Positions 36,709 through 45,087 are shown, counted from the stretch's first letter. The stretch is 64,000 bases of DNA from Candidatus Schekmanbacteria bacterium (GCA_016188575.1 JACPHN010000022.1:45397-109396); one strand, 5' to 3'. Notes: generated by a model not told the origin, from the letters alone. Made by a program: numbers and translations.

Positions 36709-36737
36709 TTAATCGAAAGCACCGCGAGCGAAAACCC

Positions 36738-37460
36738 ATGGCCCGACCCGTTCACGCCAACGCTGCCGTCACGCGCGACCGCCTGCTGCGGAGCGCTTCC
36801 CAGCTCTTCGCTGAAAGGGGACTGGATGGCGCTTCCTTGCGCGAAATCGCGCGCGGCGCCGAGGTCAATCTCGCCATGGTCCACCACTACTTCGGCAACA
36901 AGGAGCAGCTCTACGCCGCCTGCCAGGCGGCCGCGTACGAGGACCTTGCGGACGACATCGCAGGGTTTCAGGGTCTGTTCGGCGAGCTCGCGGGCGCGGT
37001 GGAGCGGGCTGGCACCAGAGCGGAGATCGACGTGCTGATCGCGCCGGTCGTGGGTCGCGGTTTCCGCTTCGTGCGCGAGCACCGCGCCGCGGTCCAGATG
37101 CTCATGCGTGGCGTCATCGAGCGCGGGGAGCTCGACCCGCGATGGCGGAACCAGGCACTACTGCCGTTCGTCGGCAGAACCGCGCGCCGGGTCGCCGCTG
37201 CGTGCGGCCAATCCGAAGCGCGCGTGCGGCTCGGCATCCACAGCTTGGTCGCGCTCATCATGCGCTATTCCCTGAGCACGACGCGCGAGCTCGCGGCGAT
37301 GCTCGGCCGGCTTGACGACCCGGCGAGCACAGGTCAAGAAGAACGTGGTAACAATACGGAAGAGGCGATCCTGGAGGCGTTCGAGGAGCATCTCGTCGAC
37401 GTCGCGCGGGCGCTGATCGGCGCCGGTCCGGGCGCCGGGGAGGTTGGTTGTGAACAATAG
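36738..37460 (+). CDS. TetR-family regulator of the glycyl radical enzyme operon
   Basis: A 240-aa repressor. HTH at about 15-60: LLRSASQLFAERGLDGASLR, IARGAEVNLAMVHHYFGNKEQL. The C-terminal domain is helical (TetR_C of the CerR/DUF1956 kind is possible). It starts 30 bases after an operator-bearing promoter, so it is probably autoregulated. Its last 11 bases overlap the GTG of the glycyl radical enzyme gene, making regulator, enzyme and activase one transcription unit. The effector is probably the enzyme's substrate or an analogue. Confidence 0.9.
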   Translation: MARPVHANAAVTRDRLLRSASQLFAERGLDGASLREIARGAEVNLAMVHHYFGNKEQLYAACQAAAYEDLADDIAGFQGLFGELAGAVERAGTRAEIDVLIAPVVGRGFRFVREHRAAVQMLMRGVIERGELDPRWRNQALLPFVGRTARRVAAACGQSEARVRLGIHSLVALIMRYSLSTTRELAAMLGRLDDPASTGQEERGNNTEEAILEAFEEHLVDVARALIGAGPGAGEVGCEQ

Positions 37461-40125
37461 CGCTCTGCTCGACGTGGCCGAACGACAGGAAGAACTGACC
37501 GCCGGCGCCTCACGAGCTTACCCTCCCGCTTTCCCTCCCGCGTGCGGCGGGGATGAGGCGGGAGCGGAAGTAGCCAGGGACCTTCCGGGTTCGGCGCGCC
37601 TGGCGCGCCTGCGCCAGGCGCTGCTCGCGGCGCCGTATGCCGTCTGTGCGCAGAAAGCCATCCTCATGACCCGGTATCTCGCCGGCGCGCCGGCGGGGTC
37701 GCTCTTCGCGCGCGGCCTCAGCGCCGCGCACTTCGGCCTGTATCGAAAATCTCTCGAAGCGACCGCCGCTGGCGCCTGCCAACCGGCCTGGAAGTCGCGC
37801 CTGAATACCTCCCTGCTGGCGTACTACCGGCGCCGCGAGGGGCTGACGCCCGCGCGCCGCCTCGTGCTTTTCGCCGAGGCGCTGGCCTACATCCTGGACA
37901 ACATGGCGCTGCGCGTCTACGACGACGAGCTCATCGTGGGCAATTTGTCCAGCCACCGCATCGGCGCGCCGCTGCACCCCGACTACGGTGCGCTGCTGCT
38001 GTTGCCGGAGCTCGACGGCATCGCCACGCGCGCTGAAAACCCCCTGCGGCTTTCGGGTGCGGATCGCACGGCGCTGCATGACGAGGTGTTTCCGTTCTGG
38101 TTTGACAGGTCCGTCCTGGCGATGATGCCCTCGTTCAGCGATGACCCGGAGCTCATGAACACCTTGATGGAAGGCGTGAGCTTCGTGCTAACGCAGTTTT
38201 CGGGCATTTCGCATCTGACGCCCGACTACCCGACGGTGCTCCGCAAAGGGTTCGCAGGGATCGCCGAGGACATCGAAATGGCGCGGGCAGAGGCAGCGCG
38301 GGAGCGGGCCGGAGCGAGCTCGAAGCGGGACCGCACGGCGCTCGACGGGCGCCTGGCATTCTACGAGGCAGCGGCCATCGTCACGTCGGCGGCGCGCCGC
38401 TACGGCAGGCGGTGGGCCGCGCACCTGCGCGCGGCGGCCGGGGAGGCGGAGAGCGGCCGACGCCTGGAGCTCGAGGCGCTGGCCGAGATTTGCGAGCGCG
38501 TTCCCGAACGGCCCGCCCGCACGTTCCACGAGGCGCTGCAGAGCCTTTTCCTGACGCACGTGATCGTGCACCAGGAGAGCTTTCAGCATGGCGTATCGTT
38601 TGGACGCGTTGACCAGTACTTGCGGCCCTTCTACGAAAGCGACGTCGCCGCGGGGCGGCTCAGCAAGGAACGCGCGGTCGAGCTCATCGGCTGTTTCCTC
38701 GGGAAGGCGGCCGAGCTCTTGCCCCTATTTTTTGCCCGCGCCACGGAGTACTTCAGCGGCCTGTCCTCTGCGTCGGGGTTGACGCTCGGCGGCACCTTGC
38801 CCGATGGGAGTGACGCTGTCAACGAGCTCTCTTTTCTGTTCCTGAACGCCTACGACCTTATGCGGCTGCGCCAGCCCAACATCCACGTGCGCGTCCACCC
38901 GCGCAGCGACCAGCAGTTTCTGACGCTGTGCTATGAGACGCTGAAAAAGGGGAGTGGGATCCCCGCGCTGTTCAATGATGAGCAGATCGTTCCGGCCCTC
39001 GAGCGCGCCGGCTACGCGCGTGCCGACGCGGAGGAATACGCGGTGGTCGGTTGCGCGGAGTGGGGAGTACCCCACTGTACGTTTCAGGCGGCGGGCGCCG
39101 GCTTCATCAATGCGGCATATCCGCTGGTCCTGGCGCTTCACGAGGGAAGCTGGCTCGGCACGAAGGTCGGTCCCAAGACTGCGCCGGTCACGGCCATGCG
39201 CTCAATGGCGGACCTGCTCGCCGCCTATCGCGCGCAGCTCGCCGGCCAGGTAGCGCGCGCCATCGCCGGCAATAACGCCATCGAGCGCGCCCACGCGGCC
39301 TACCGCCCCACGCCCTTCCTGTCGGCGATCGTCGGCGGTTGCATCGCCAAGGGAAGGGACGTGACCTGGGGCGGCGCGATCTATAACCCCAGCGGGATGC
39401 AGGGTGTCGGCGTCGCCGACGCCGCGGATTCTCTGGCGGCCATCGAGGAGCTCGTGTTCCGCCGCCGCGAGATTTCGTTGAGCATGCTTGTCGCGGCAGT
39501 CGATGCGAACTTCGAGCAGGACTCGCCGCTCCGGTGCACGCTGCTCAACCGGGTGCCCAAGTATGGCGAAAATCGCGGTCGCGTCGATACCCACGTCGCC
39601 TGGCTGACCGCGGCGTTCGCGGCGGAGGTCCAGCGCCATCGCAACCCCCGCGGAGGGTCCTACATCGCGGGGTTTTGGACCATGACGACGCACCAGGGGT
39701 TCGGCCGCCGCATGGGCGCTCTCCCCAGCGGCCGGCGCGCCGGCGAGGCGCTGGCAAACGGCGTCTCTCCGAGCAATGGGCGCGATCGGCGCGGCCCGAC
39801 GGCGTCGCTTTCCGCGGCGGCGAGCGTCGTCGCGGCGGGCGTCGGAAACGGCTACGTCCTCAACCAGAAACTCGACCCCGCCTATGTCCGCGGCAGCCAC
39901 GGAACGCTCATCATGGACGGGCTCGTGCGCGGCTATTTCCGCAAGGGCGGCATGCAGGTCCAGTTCAACATCATCGACCCGGCGGTGTTGCTCGATGCGC
40001 GAGCCCACCCAGAACGGCACCGCGACCTTGTTGTGCGCATCTCTGGCTATTCGGCCTATTTCAACGATCTCACCGAGGCCATGAAAGACGAAATCATCGC
40101 CCGCACCGTTCACGGGAGCTGCTGA
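37450..40125 (+). CDS. glycyl radical enzyme (pyruvate formate-lyase superfamily) with atypical active site
   Basis: An 891-aa enzyme. The GTG at 37450 has GGGGAGG six bases upstream. PFL-like domain blocks: LTLGGTLPDGSDAVNELSF, IPALFNDEQIVPAL, VVGCAEWGVP with the thiyl Cys535 and general-base-position Glu537, NPSGMQGVGVADAADSLAAI, GRRAGEALANGVSP and GRDRRGPTASL. The Gly-loop is VRISGYSAYF with radical Gly866. C-x-E is the signature of the dehydratase/lyase branch (CutC, glycerol dehydratase, IslA, HypD), but Trp replaces the usual Pro after Glu and Ala replaces Val, so the substrate class is not evident. Residues about 24-39 derive from a dispersed repeat. No microcompartment genes are nearby. 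It requires the activase encoded next. Confidence 0.9.
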   Translation: MNNSALLDVAERQEELTAGASRAYPPAFPPACGGDEAGAEVARDLPGSARLARLRQALLAAPYAVCAQKAILMTRYLAGAPAGSLFARGLSAAHFGLYRKSLEATAAGACQPAWKSRLNTSLLAYYRRREGLTPARRLVLFAEALAYILDNMALRVYDDELIVGNLSSHRIGAPLHPDYGALLLLPELDGIATRAENPLRLSGADRTALHDEVFPFWFDRSVLAMMPSFSDDPELMNTLMEGVSFVLTQFSGISHLTPDYPTVLRKGFAGIAEDIEMARAEAARERAGASSKRDRTALDGRLAFYEAAAIVTSAARRYGRRWAAHLRAAAGEAESGRRLELEALAEICERVPERPARTFHEALQSLFLTHVIVHQESFQHGVSFGRVDQYLRPFYESDVAAGRLSKERAVELIGCFLGKAAELLPLFFARATEYFSGLSSASGLTLGGTLPDGSDAVNELSFLFLNAYDLMRLRQPNIHVRVHPRSDQQFLTLCYETLKKGSGIPALFNDEQIVPALERAGYARADAEEYAVVGCAEWGVPHCTFQAAGAGFINAAYPLVLALHEGSWLGTKVGPKTAPVTAMRSMADLLAAYRAQLAGQVARAIAGNNAIERAHAAYRPTPFLSAIVGGCIAKGRDVTWGGAIYNPSGMQGVGVADAADSLAAIEELVFRRREISLSMLVAAVDANFEQDSPLRCTLLNRVPKYGENRGRVDTHVAWLTAAFAAEVQRHRNPRGGSYIAGFWTMTTHQGFGRRMGALPSGRRAGEALANGVSPSNGRDRRGPTASLSAAASVVAAGVGNGYVLNQKLDPAYVRGSHGTLIMDGLVRGYFRKGGMQVQFNIIDPAVLLDARAHPERHRDLVVRISGYSAYFNDLTEAMKDEIIARTVHGSC
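37520..37566 (+). repeat. repeat-derived insert in the glycyl radical enzyme gene
   Basis: The stretch ccctcccgctttccctcccg followed by cgtgcggcggggatgaggcgggag has the block order of the dispersed hairpin repeat (C-rich arm, gcttgcg-like turn, G-rich arm with gatgagg). It is in frame and encodes YPPAFPPACGGDEAGAE, a segment outside the conserved enzyme core. Confidence 0.5.
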
Positions 40126-40127
40126 CC

Positions 40128-41051
40128 GTGTCCACCACCGCGTGCTCCAGCTCGACGGTCACGGCGACGGTGTTCGACGTGCAGCGCTTTTCAATTCACG
40201 ATGGCCCGGGCATTCGCACGGCCGTCTTCTTCAAGGGATGCTCCTTTCACTGCGCCTGGTGCCAGAACCCCGAGTCCATTCGGCCTCGGCCGGAAATGGC
40301 CTTCTATGCGGACCGCTGCATCGGCTGCCGGCGCTGCGAGTCGGTCTGCCCCGAAAGGGCGCTGCGCTTCGACCGTGCCGGCAGAATCGACCGCTCGCGG
40401 TGCACCGCCTGTGGTCTGTGCGCGCGTTCCTGCCCGTCCGAGGCGCTGCGACTCGTCGGCCGCGCCTGCGACGCCGAGTCACTGGCGGCGGAATGCCTCG
40501 AGGATCGCGAGTTTTTTGAAAGCTCCGGCGGTGGCGTGACCTTGTCGGGGGGTGAGCCGATCTTGCAAGGTCAGTTCCTGCAGCAGCTTCTGCCGCGCTT
40601 GCGCGCCGAACGCATCCACGTCCTGCTCGAAACCGCCGGAAACTACCCCTGGCGCCTGCTGGAGCCCGTAGCTCCCTTGCTCGACCACATCTACTTCGAC
40701 TGGAAGGCGCCCGATGACGCGGCGTATCGCCGCGTCGCCGGTGCTGGTTGCGCGCAGGTCGCGGAGAACCTCGGGCGGCTGCGTGCGCTGGGAGCTTCGG
40801 TGACCGTGCGAACGCCCGTCGTACCAGGGGTCAATACCGAGGACGAACAAGTGGAGGTCATGAGTCGCACCTTGGCCGACCTCGGCGAGCGGCATCTTTG
40901 CCTGCTGCGCTACAACCACTTCTGGGAGGCCAAGCTCGCCCGGCTCGAGACGCGCCAGACGGCGCTTGGCCGGCGCGGCGAAGAGATCGACTACGAACGG
41001 CTGCAGGCGGCGTTCGCCCGGCACGGCATCGCGGCCACGATGGCCACCTGA
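40128..41051 (+). CDS. glycyl-radical enzyme activating protein (radical SAM)
   Basis: A 307-aa protein with GTG start 40128, two bases after the enzyme's stop codon; GGGAG upstream. Radical SAM cluster C-x3-C-x2-C at Cys38, 42 and 45 (GCSFHCAWCQNPES). An inserted ferredoxin-like domain with two further [4Fe-4S] sets follows (CIGCRRCESVC and CTACGLCARSC), then SAM-binding GGGVTLSGGEP and YFDWKAPDDAAYRRV. This is the class of activases serving dehydratase/lyase-type glycyl radical enzymes rather than short PflA. It abstracts H from Gly866 of the neighbouring enzyme using a 5'-deoxyadenosyl radical. Confidence 0.93.
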   Translation: MSTTACSSSTVTATVFDVQRFSIHDGPGIRTAVFFKGCSFHCAWCQNPESIRPRPEMAFYADRCIGCRRCESVCPERALRFDRAGRIDRSRCTACGLCARSCPSEALRLVGRACDAESLAAECLEDREFFESSGGGVTLSGGEPILQGQFLQQLLPRLRAERIHVLLETAGNYPWRLLEPVAPLLDHIYFDWKAPDDAAYRRVAGAGCAQVAENLGRLRALGASVTVRTPVVPGVNTEDEQVEVMSRTLADLGERHLCLLRYNHFWEAKLARLETRQTALGRRGEEIDYERLQAAFARHGIAATMAT

Positions 41052-41088
41052 CGGCCAGGCCGCCTGCGCTCCTTATTACGCTTCCCCG

Positions 41089-41727
41089 CTACCGCGTCAG
41101 AAACGGGTTCGTCCGTCGCTCCTGGCCGATTGTCGAATCGGGGCCGTGGCCGGAATAGAACATCACGTCGTCGCCGAGGGGGAGGAGCTTGGTCGTGATC
41201 GAGTGCAGAAGCTGCGCGTAGTCTCCGCCGGGAAGATCCGTCCGCCCGATTGAACCCGCAAACAGCACGTCGCCGACGAAGGCGATCCTGTCCTTGCGGG
41301 AAAAGAGGGCGATGTGCCCGGGCGTATGACCGGGGCAGTGGAGCACCTCGAAGGTGAGATTACCGACCTCCACCCTGTCCCCATCCGCGAGCCAGCGATT
41401 CGGCGTAAACGAGCGCACCGGCGGCAGCCCAAACATCCTGCCCTGTTGCGGCAACGCCTCGATCCACCCGCGGTCGCCGAGCTCGGGACCCTCGATGGGC
41501 ACGCCCAGGAGCTCGGCCACCTCGGCCACCGCGCCGACGTGGTCGATGTGAGCATGGGTCACGAGCACCTTGTCCACGGCACAGCCGACCTGGCGCACGG
41601 CCGCCAGAATCGTGGCGACGTCGCCTCCGGGGTCCAAAATGGCGCCGCGATTGGTCTCCGAGCACGTCACCACGCATGAATTTTGCACAAAGGGCGTCAC
41701 CGGAACGACCCTGACCTGCATTGCCAT
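41089..41727 (-). CDS. MBL-fold metallo-hydrolase, glyoxalase II-like
   Basis: A 212-aa soluble enzyme. Metal-binding motif THAHIDHVG (His58, 60, Asp62, His63), then HCPGHTPGH, FVGDVLF with the bridging Asp and YSGHGPDST with the last His. The size and the short C-terminus resemble YcbL-type hydrolases, which cleave S-lactoylglutathione or related thioesters. ATG 41727 follows AGGAGAAGGACAAGG. It lies about 95 bases downstream of recR on the same strand and may be co-transcribed. Confidence 0.9.
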   Translation of the reverse strand: MAMQVRVVPVTPFVQNSCVVTCSETNRGAILDPGGDVATILAAVRQVGCAVDKVLVTHAHIDHVGAVAEVAELLGVPIEGPELGDRGWIEALPQQGRMFGLPPVRSFTPNRWLADGDRVEVGNLTFEVLHCPGHTPGHIALFSRKDRIAFVGDVLFAGSIGRTDLPGGDYAQLLHSITTKLLPLGDDVMFYSGHGPDSTIGQERRTNPFLTR

Positions 41728-41821
41728 CCTTGTCCTTCTCCTGTCTTACATGTCACCGGGCGCTCATCCGGTCGGTAGCCGCATGGGCCGTGCCGGATGC
41801 GGTGGCCGCGGTGCGCCCACC

Positions 41822-42430
41822 TCACACGTCCGCCCGTCCCTGCAGCGCCTTCGCCATGGTGACCGGGTCGGCGTACTCCAGGTCCCCCCCCATGGGCACG
41901 CCTCGGGCGATGCGCGTGACGCGCACGCCCAGCGGCCGCAGCAGGCACGCCAGATAGTGAGCCGTCGCCTCGCCCTCCGCGGTTGGGTTGGTTGCCACGA
42001 TGATCTCTTCGGGTGCTTCCTCCTGGATCCGTTGTACGAGCTCGCCGATGCGCAGCCGCTCGGGGCCCACGCCGTCCAGGGGAGACAGCGCGCCGCCGAG
42101 CACGTGATAGCGCCCGGCAAACGCTCCCGAGCTCTCGATCGCCCACAGATCGTTGGTTTCCTCCACGACGCAGAGCGCTCGGCCGCGGCGCTGCTCGTCG
42201 GCGCAAATCTCGCACGGGTTGCTCTCGCTGAGGTTGCCGCAGACGGCGCACGGCCGCACGCGCTCTTTGAGGTGCCGGATGGCGTCGGAGAGCGCGAAGG
42301 CGAGCTCGTCGGGCAATTTCACGACGTGAAAGGCGATGCGCTCGGCGCTCTTGGTACCGATCCCCGGAATGCGCTTGAGCTCCTTGACGAGGCGGCCAAA
42401 CGCTCCGGTCCCTTTCCGCGCGATCGTCAT
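41822..42430 (-). CDS. recR: recombination protein RecR
   Basis: A 202-aa protein of the RecFOR pathway. N-terminal helix-hairpin-helix (LKRIPGIGTKSAERIAFHVV), zinc finger CAVCGNLSESNPCEIC, Toprim domain (LCVVEETNDLWAIESSG, YHVLGGALSPLDGVGPERL, EIIVATNPTAEGEATAHYL) and C-terminal ARGVPMGGDLEYADPVTM. Full length. It lies seven bases downstream of ybaB in the conserved dnaX-ybaB-recR order. Confidence 0.97.
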   Translation of the reverse strand: MTIARKGTGAFGRLVKELKRIPGIGTKSAERIAFHVVKLPDELAFALSDAIRHLKERVRPCAVCGNLSESNPCEICADEQRRGRALCVVEETNDLWAIESSGAFAGRYHVLGGALSPLDGVGPERLRIGELVQRIQEEAPEEIIVATNPTAEGEATAHYLACLLRPLGVRVTRIARGVPMGGDLEYADPVTMAKALQGRADV

Positions 42431-42437
42431 GTCGAGA

Positions 42438-42737
42438 TTACAATCCCGGGATGGAGATCCCGCCCGTGAGCTTCTGCATCTCGCCGGTGGCCATATCCTG
42501 GGCCTTGCGCAGCGCTTCGTTCACCGCCGCCGTGATGAGATCCTGCAGCATCTCGACGTCGCCCGGGTCGACGACCTCGCGGTCCAGATGCACGCTGACG
42601 ATGCGCTGTGCGCCGGTGGCGACGACGCGGACCATGCCGCCGCCGACGCTCGCCTCGACCGTCCTCGCCGCGAGCTCTTCCTTGATGGCTTCCATGCGGG
42701 CGGCCATCGCTTTTGCCTGTTCAAGTAGATCCCTCAT
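42438..42737 (-). CDS. ybaB: nucleoid-associated protein YbaB/EbfC
   Basis: A 99-aa dimeric DNA-binding protein. N-terminal helix MRDLLEQAKAMAARMEAI, central VEASVGGGMVRVVATGAQRI with the conserved V-x-G-x-G-x-V-x-V pattern, and C-terminal helix DLITAAVNEALRKAQ. The ATG follows GAGGAG and overlaps the dnaX stop (ATGA, 42734-42737). Confidence 0.96.
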   Translation of the reverse strand: MRDLLEQAKAMAARMEAIKEELAARTVEASVGGGMVRVVATGAQRIVSVHLDREVVDPGDVEMLQDLITAAVNEALRKAQDMATGEMQKLTGGISIPGL

Positions 42738-43624
42738 CGACTGCTCCTCTCCAAGGTCGCGTCAAACAATCGCTGCGCCTTCTGAACGAGCGGGTGACCG
42801 CGAATGAATTCTTCTTGTTCCTGCGCCTCAGCGCTCGTTTCGCACCGTTCGAGGTCGAGCTGGGTGAGGACGTTTTCTGACTTGTCGGTGACCGCCACGG
42901 TGACGATCAGGGGTCGGCCGAGCGCCCGCGAGAACGCCTCGGCAAGGTCGCTCAGCGAGCTTTTGCGGAGCTCGTCGGCGATTTTTTGGGCACGCGGCCC
43001 GGGCCGAATGCCGAGGGCAACTTCGGTGGCGTTTTCGGAGCGGATCCCCACGCTGAGGCGAAGCTCGGAGGCGGTGCGGTGTCCGAGTCGGTTGCGGAGC
43101 TCCTCGACCACGCTGGGCCAGACCTCGGTCGCCGTACGCACGGGCACTCCGGGAAGCGGCGCGGGCGGCAGTGCCACGGCGGCGGGCTCGGGGTCCGGGA
43201 CCGGCGGTGTGGCGGGCGAAACTGACGGTGCTTGTGGGGGCGGCAGTGGGCTCGACGCGGCTTGCGGCGCGGCCGGCGGTGGTAGCGGAGGCGCGGTTTC
43301 GGCCGCGATCGCGGGGGCCGCCGGTGCCGCCAGCGTGGGGAGCGGTGCCGGCGGTGCCGGCAGCTCCGGTCGCGGCATCTCTGCGGCCACCTGGCGTGGG
43401 ATCGGGGCGACCGGGGCGACACGGGCGGCGGTGGCGAGCAACGGCCGGTCGGCTCTGGCGGCGGCGAGCTGAGCGACGAGCTCCTCGAGCGGCAAGAGCC
43501 GGGGCACGCGGGCCATCCCGAGCAGCGTCATCTCGAGCATCACGCGGGGGTGGCGGGAGCGGCGGATCGCCATCTCCGCGGCGGTGAGGATCCGCAGGTG
43601 TCGTTCGGCTTCATCTGTCGAGGA
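42734..43624 (-). pseudogene. dnaX: dnaX, 3' part, out of frame with the 5' part
   Basis: Continues dnaX after the disruption at about 43600-43630. The frame reads STDEAERHLRILTAAEMAIR, RSRHPRVMLEMTLLGMARV and LLPLEELVAQL, which match the end of domain III of tau (usual R-x-S-x-x-P-R-x-x-L-E-M-x-L-L). A Pro/Ala linker and the C-terminal tau domain follow (VVEELRNRLGHRTASELRLS, TVAVTDKSENV, EFIRGHPLVQKAQRLFDATL). The stop overlaps the ybaB start. About 30 residues expected between LYDALLELL and this segment are missing, so a deletion plus frameshift separates the two parts. Confidence 0.8.
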
Positions 43625-44493
43625 GACAGGAGCTCGAGCAGGGCATCGTAGAGCACGGAAATCTCGACGCCCTCGGCGATGAAGGCATCGACTTCGGCAA
43701 ACACGCGCTTGCCATCACCGGACAGGATCGCCGCCAGGCAGGTGCCGAGACGGCTTGGGTCGAGCACGCCGAGCAGATCCTGCACGGCTTTTGCGGTCAG
43801 ACCGTCGGGCGCGCTCGCCAGCGCCTGATCCAGCAGGCTTTGGCCGTCGCGCAGACTGCCGCGCGCGCAGCGCGCGACCAGGTCGATTGCGGTGCTTTCC
43901 GCGGTCGCTCCTTCCTGCGCGACGATGGCCTCGAGGTTCGTGCGAATGGTCTCGTGGGGCACAAGGCGAAACGCGTAGCGCTGGCAGCGGCTGGCGATGG
44001 TAAGGGGGACCTTGTGCGGCTCGGTGGTCGCGAGAATGAACTTGACGTGGGCGGGGGGCTCCTCGAGCAGCTTGAGCAAGGCGTTGAAAGCCTCGTTGGT
44101 GAGCATGTGGACCTCGTCGATGGTGCACACGCGAAAGCGCATCTCGGAAGGCCGATAGCCGACGAGCTCCTGAACGGAGCGGACTTCGGCGATGCCGCGA
44201 TGGGAGGCGCCGTCGATCTCGAGCACGTCGGCGGAGGATCCCTTGGCGATGGTGGTGCAGGGGACGCATGCGGCGCATGGATCAGGCGTCGGGCCGTGCT
44301 CGCAGTTGAGAGCCTTGGCAAGGAGCCGGGCGGTGGTTGTCTTGCCGACGCCGCGCGGGCCGGAAAAGAGGAACGCATGCCCGAGGCGCCCGGTGCGGAC
44401 AGCGCTTTGCAGCGTTCTGGTCACATGCTCCTGGCCAACGACGTCTTCGAATCGCTGCGGCCGGTATTTTCGTGCCAGAACGAGATAGGCCAT
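43540..44493 (-). CDS. dnaX: DNA polymerase III subunit gamma/tau, 5' part
   Basis: Clamp-loader ATPase. The ATG at 44493 begins the canonical MAYLVLARKYRPQRFEDVVG. Walker A GPRGVGKTTTARLLAKAL, zinc module C-x8-C-x2-C-x2-C (CEHGPTPDPCAACVPC), Walker B TIDEVHMLTNEAFNALLKLL, sensor 1 ILATTEPHKVP and SRCQRY. The frame ends at 43540 after 317 codons, with the final ones (RQMKPNDTCGSSPPRRW) being out-of-frame readthrough. The truncation falls in domain III, which is needed for oligomerisation. As dnaX is essential, a sequence error or an unusual recoding event must be considered. Confidence 0.85.
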   Translation of the reverse strand: MAYLVLARKYRPQRFEDVVGQEHVTRTLQSAVRTGRLGHAFLFSGPRGVGKTTTARLLAKALNCEHGPTPDPCAACVPCTTIAKGSSADVLEIDGASHRGIAEVRSVQELVGYRPSEMRFRVCTIDEVHMLTNEAFNALLKLLEEPPAHVKFILATTEPHKVPLTIASRCQRYAFRLVPHETIRTNLEAIVAQEGATAESTAIDLVARCARGSLRDGQSLLDQALASAPDGLTAKAVQDLLGVLDPSRLGTCLAAILSGDGKRVFAEVDAFIAEGVEISVLYDALLELLSPRQMKPNDTCGSSPPRRWRSAAPATPA

Positions 44494-44579
44494 GGTGTGG
44501 CTGCCAACAACCAGAGCGGACCGGCGCTCGTGCGCTCTCGCGCCCGTTCCGTCATCCATTCGTCAGCCGGTCCGAAATC

Positions 44580-44679
44580 CCGCCCTTCAGGGCGGAATCG
44601 CCGCGGAACGCCGGGCTTTCAGCGGTGTTTGAGCGGGGTCCAAACCCCGCCCAGACATGTCGCCGGCCTGAAGGCCGGC
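44580..44679. repeat. three consecutive perfect hairpins
   Basis: CCGCCC-ttca-GGGCGG (44580-44595), GCGGGGT-ccaa-ACCCCGC (44633-44650) and GCCGGCC-tgaa-GGCCGGC (44662-44679), all with 4-base loops. They lie between the SRP RNA and dnaX, downstream of the former on its strand, and could act as terminators or REP-like elements. No T-runs follow. Confidence 0.7.
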
Positions 44680-44814
44680 ATCCTCATTGGTCACCTCGAG
44701 CAGGTGGAACCGGCCCCGATCCCCGCCGGCGGTTCTGGGTTCCGGGGCCCGCGAAACTAGGCCGCACACCTTCCGTTTGCGGCTTCTCCACAGCGAGCTT
44801 CCCACAGCGGCTCG

Positions 44815-44925
44815 GGCCAGAAGCCCCACGGCACATGAGAGTTGCTCCTTACCGCTGCTTCCTTCCGGACCTGACGGGGTTCGAAGTTCCCATTGCGTGG
44901 GTTCTGACCGTCAACACCGCCGCGA
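44815..44925 (-). ncRNA. ffs: signal recognition particle RNA (4.5S, small bacterial type)
   Basis: The minus strand at 44854-44875 reads gtcaggtccggaaggaagcag, the nearly invariant SRP RNA loop that binds Ffh. Flanking halves pair: cccacgcaatggg in the 5' arm and gtgccgtgggg in the 3' arm. The ends are estimated from pairing and are uncertain by about ten bases. The location between tRNA-Ser genes and dnaX is common in bacteria. Confidence 0.92.
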
Positions 44926-44975
44926 GACGCCCGTGCGATCAAAGCGCCTCCGGTTGAGGTAGTGCGGCCATATAG

Positions 44976-45066
44976 CGGAGAGAGAGGGATTCGAACCCTC
45001 GAGACGAGTCGTCCCCGTCTACACGATTTCCAGTCGTGCTCCTTCGACCAGCTCGGACATCTCCCC
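44976..45066 (-). tRNA. tRNA-Ser (anticodon GGA)
   Basis: 91 bases, class II. Acceptor GGGGAGA pairs with TCTCTCC, discriminator G. The anticodon loop reads ctGGAaa inside stem cacga/tcgtg. Long variable arm with stem gacgggga-type pairing, T-loop ggttcgaatcc. CCA is not encoded. Confidence 0.95.
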
Positions 45067-45087
45067 TGATTCAGATTTTCAAAAGAG

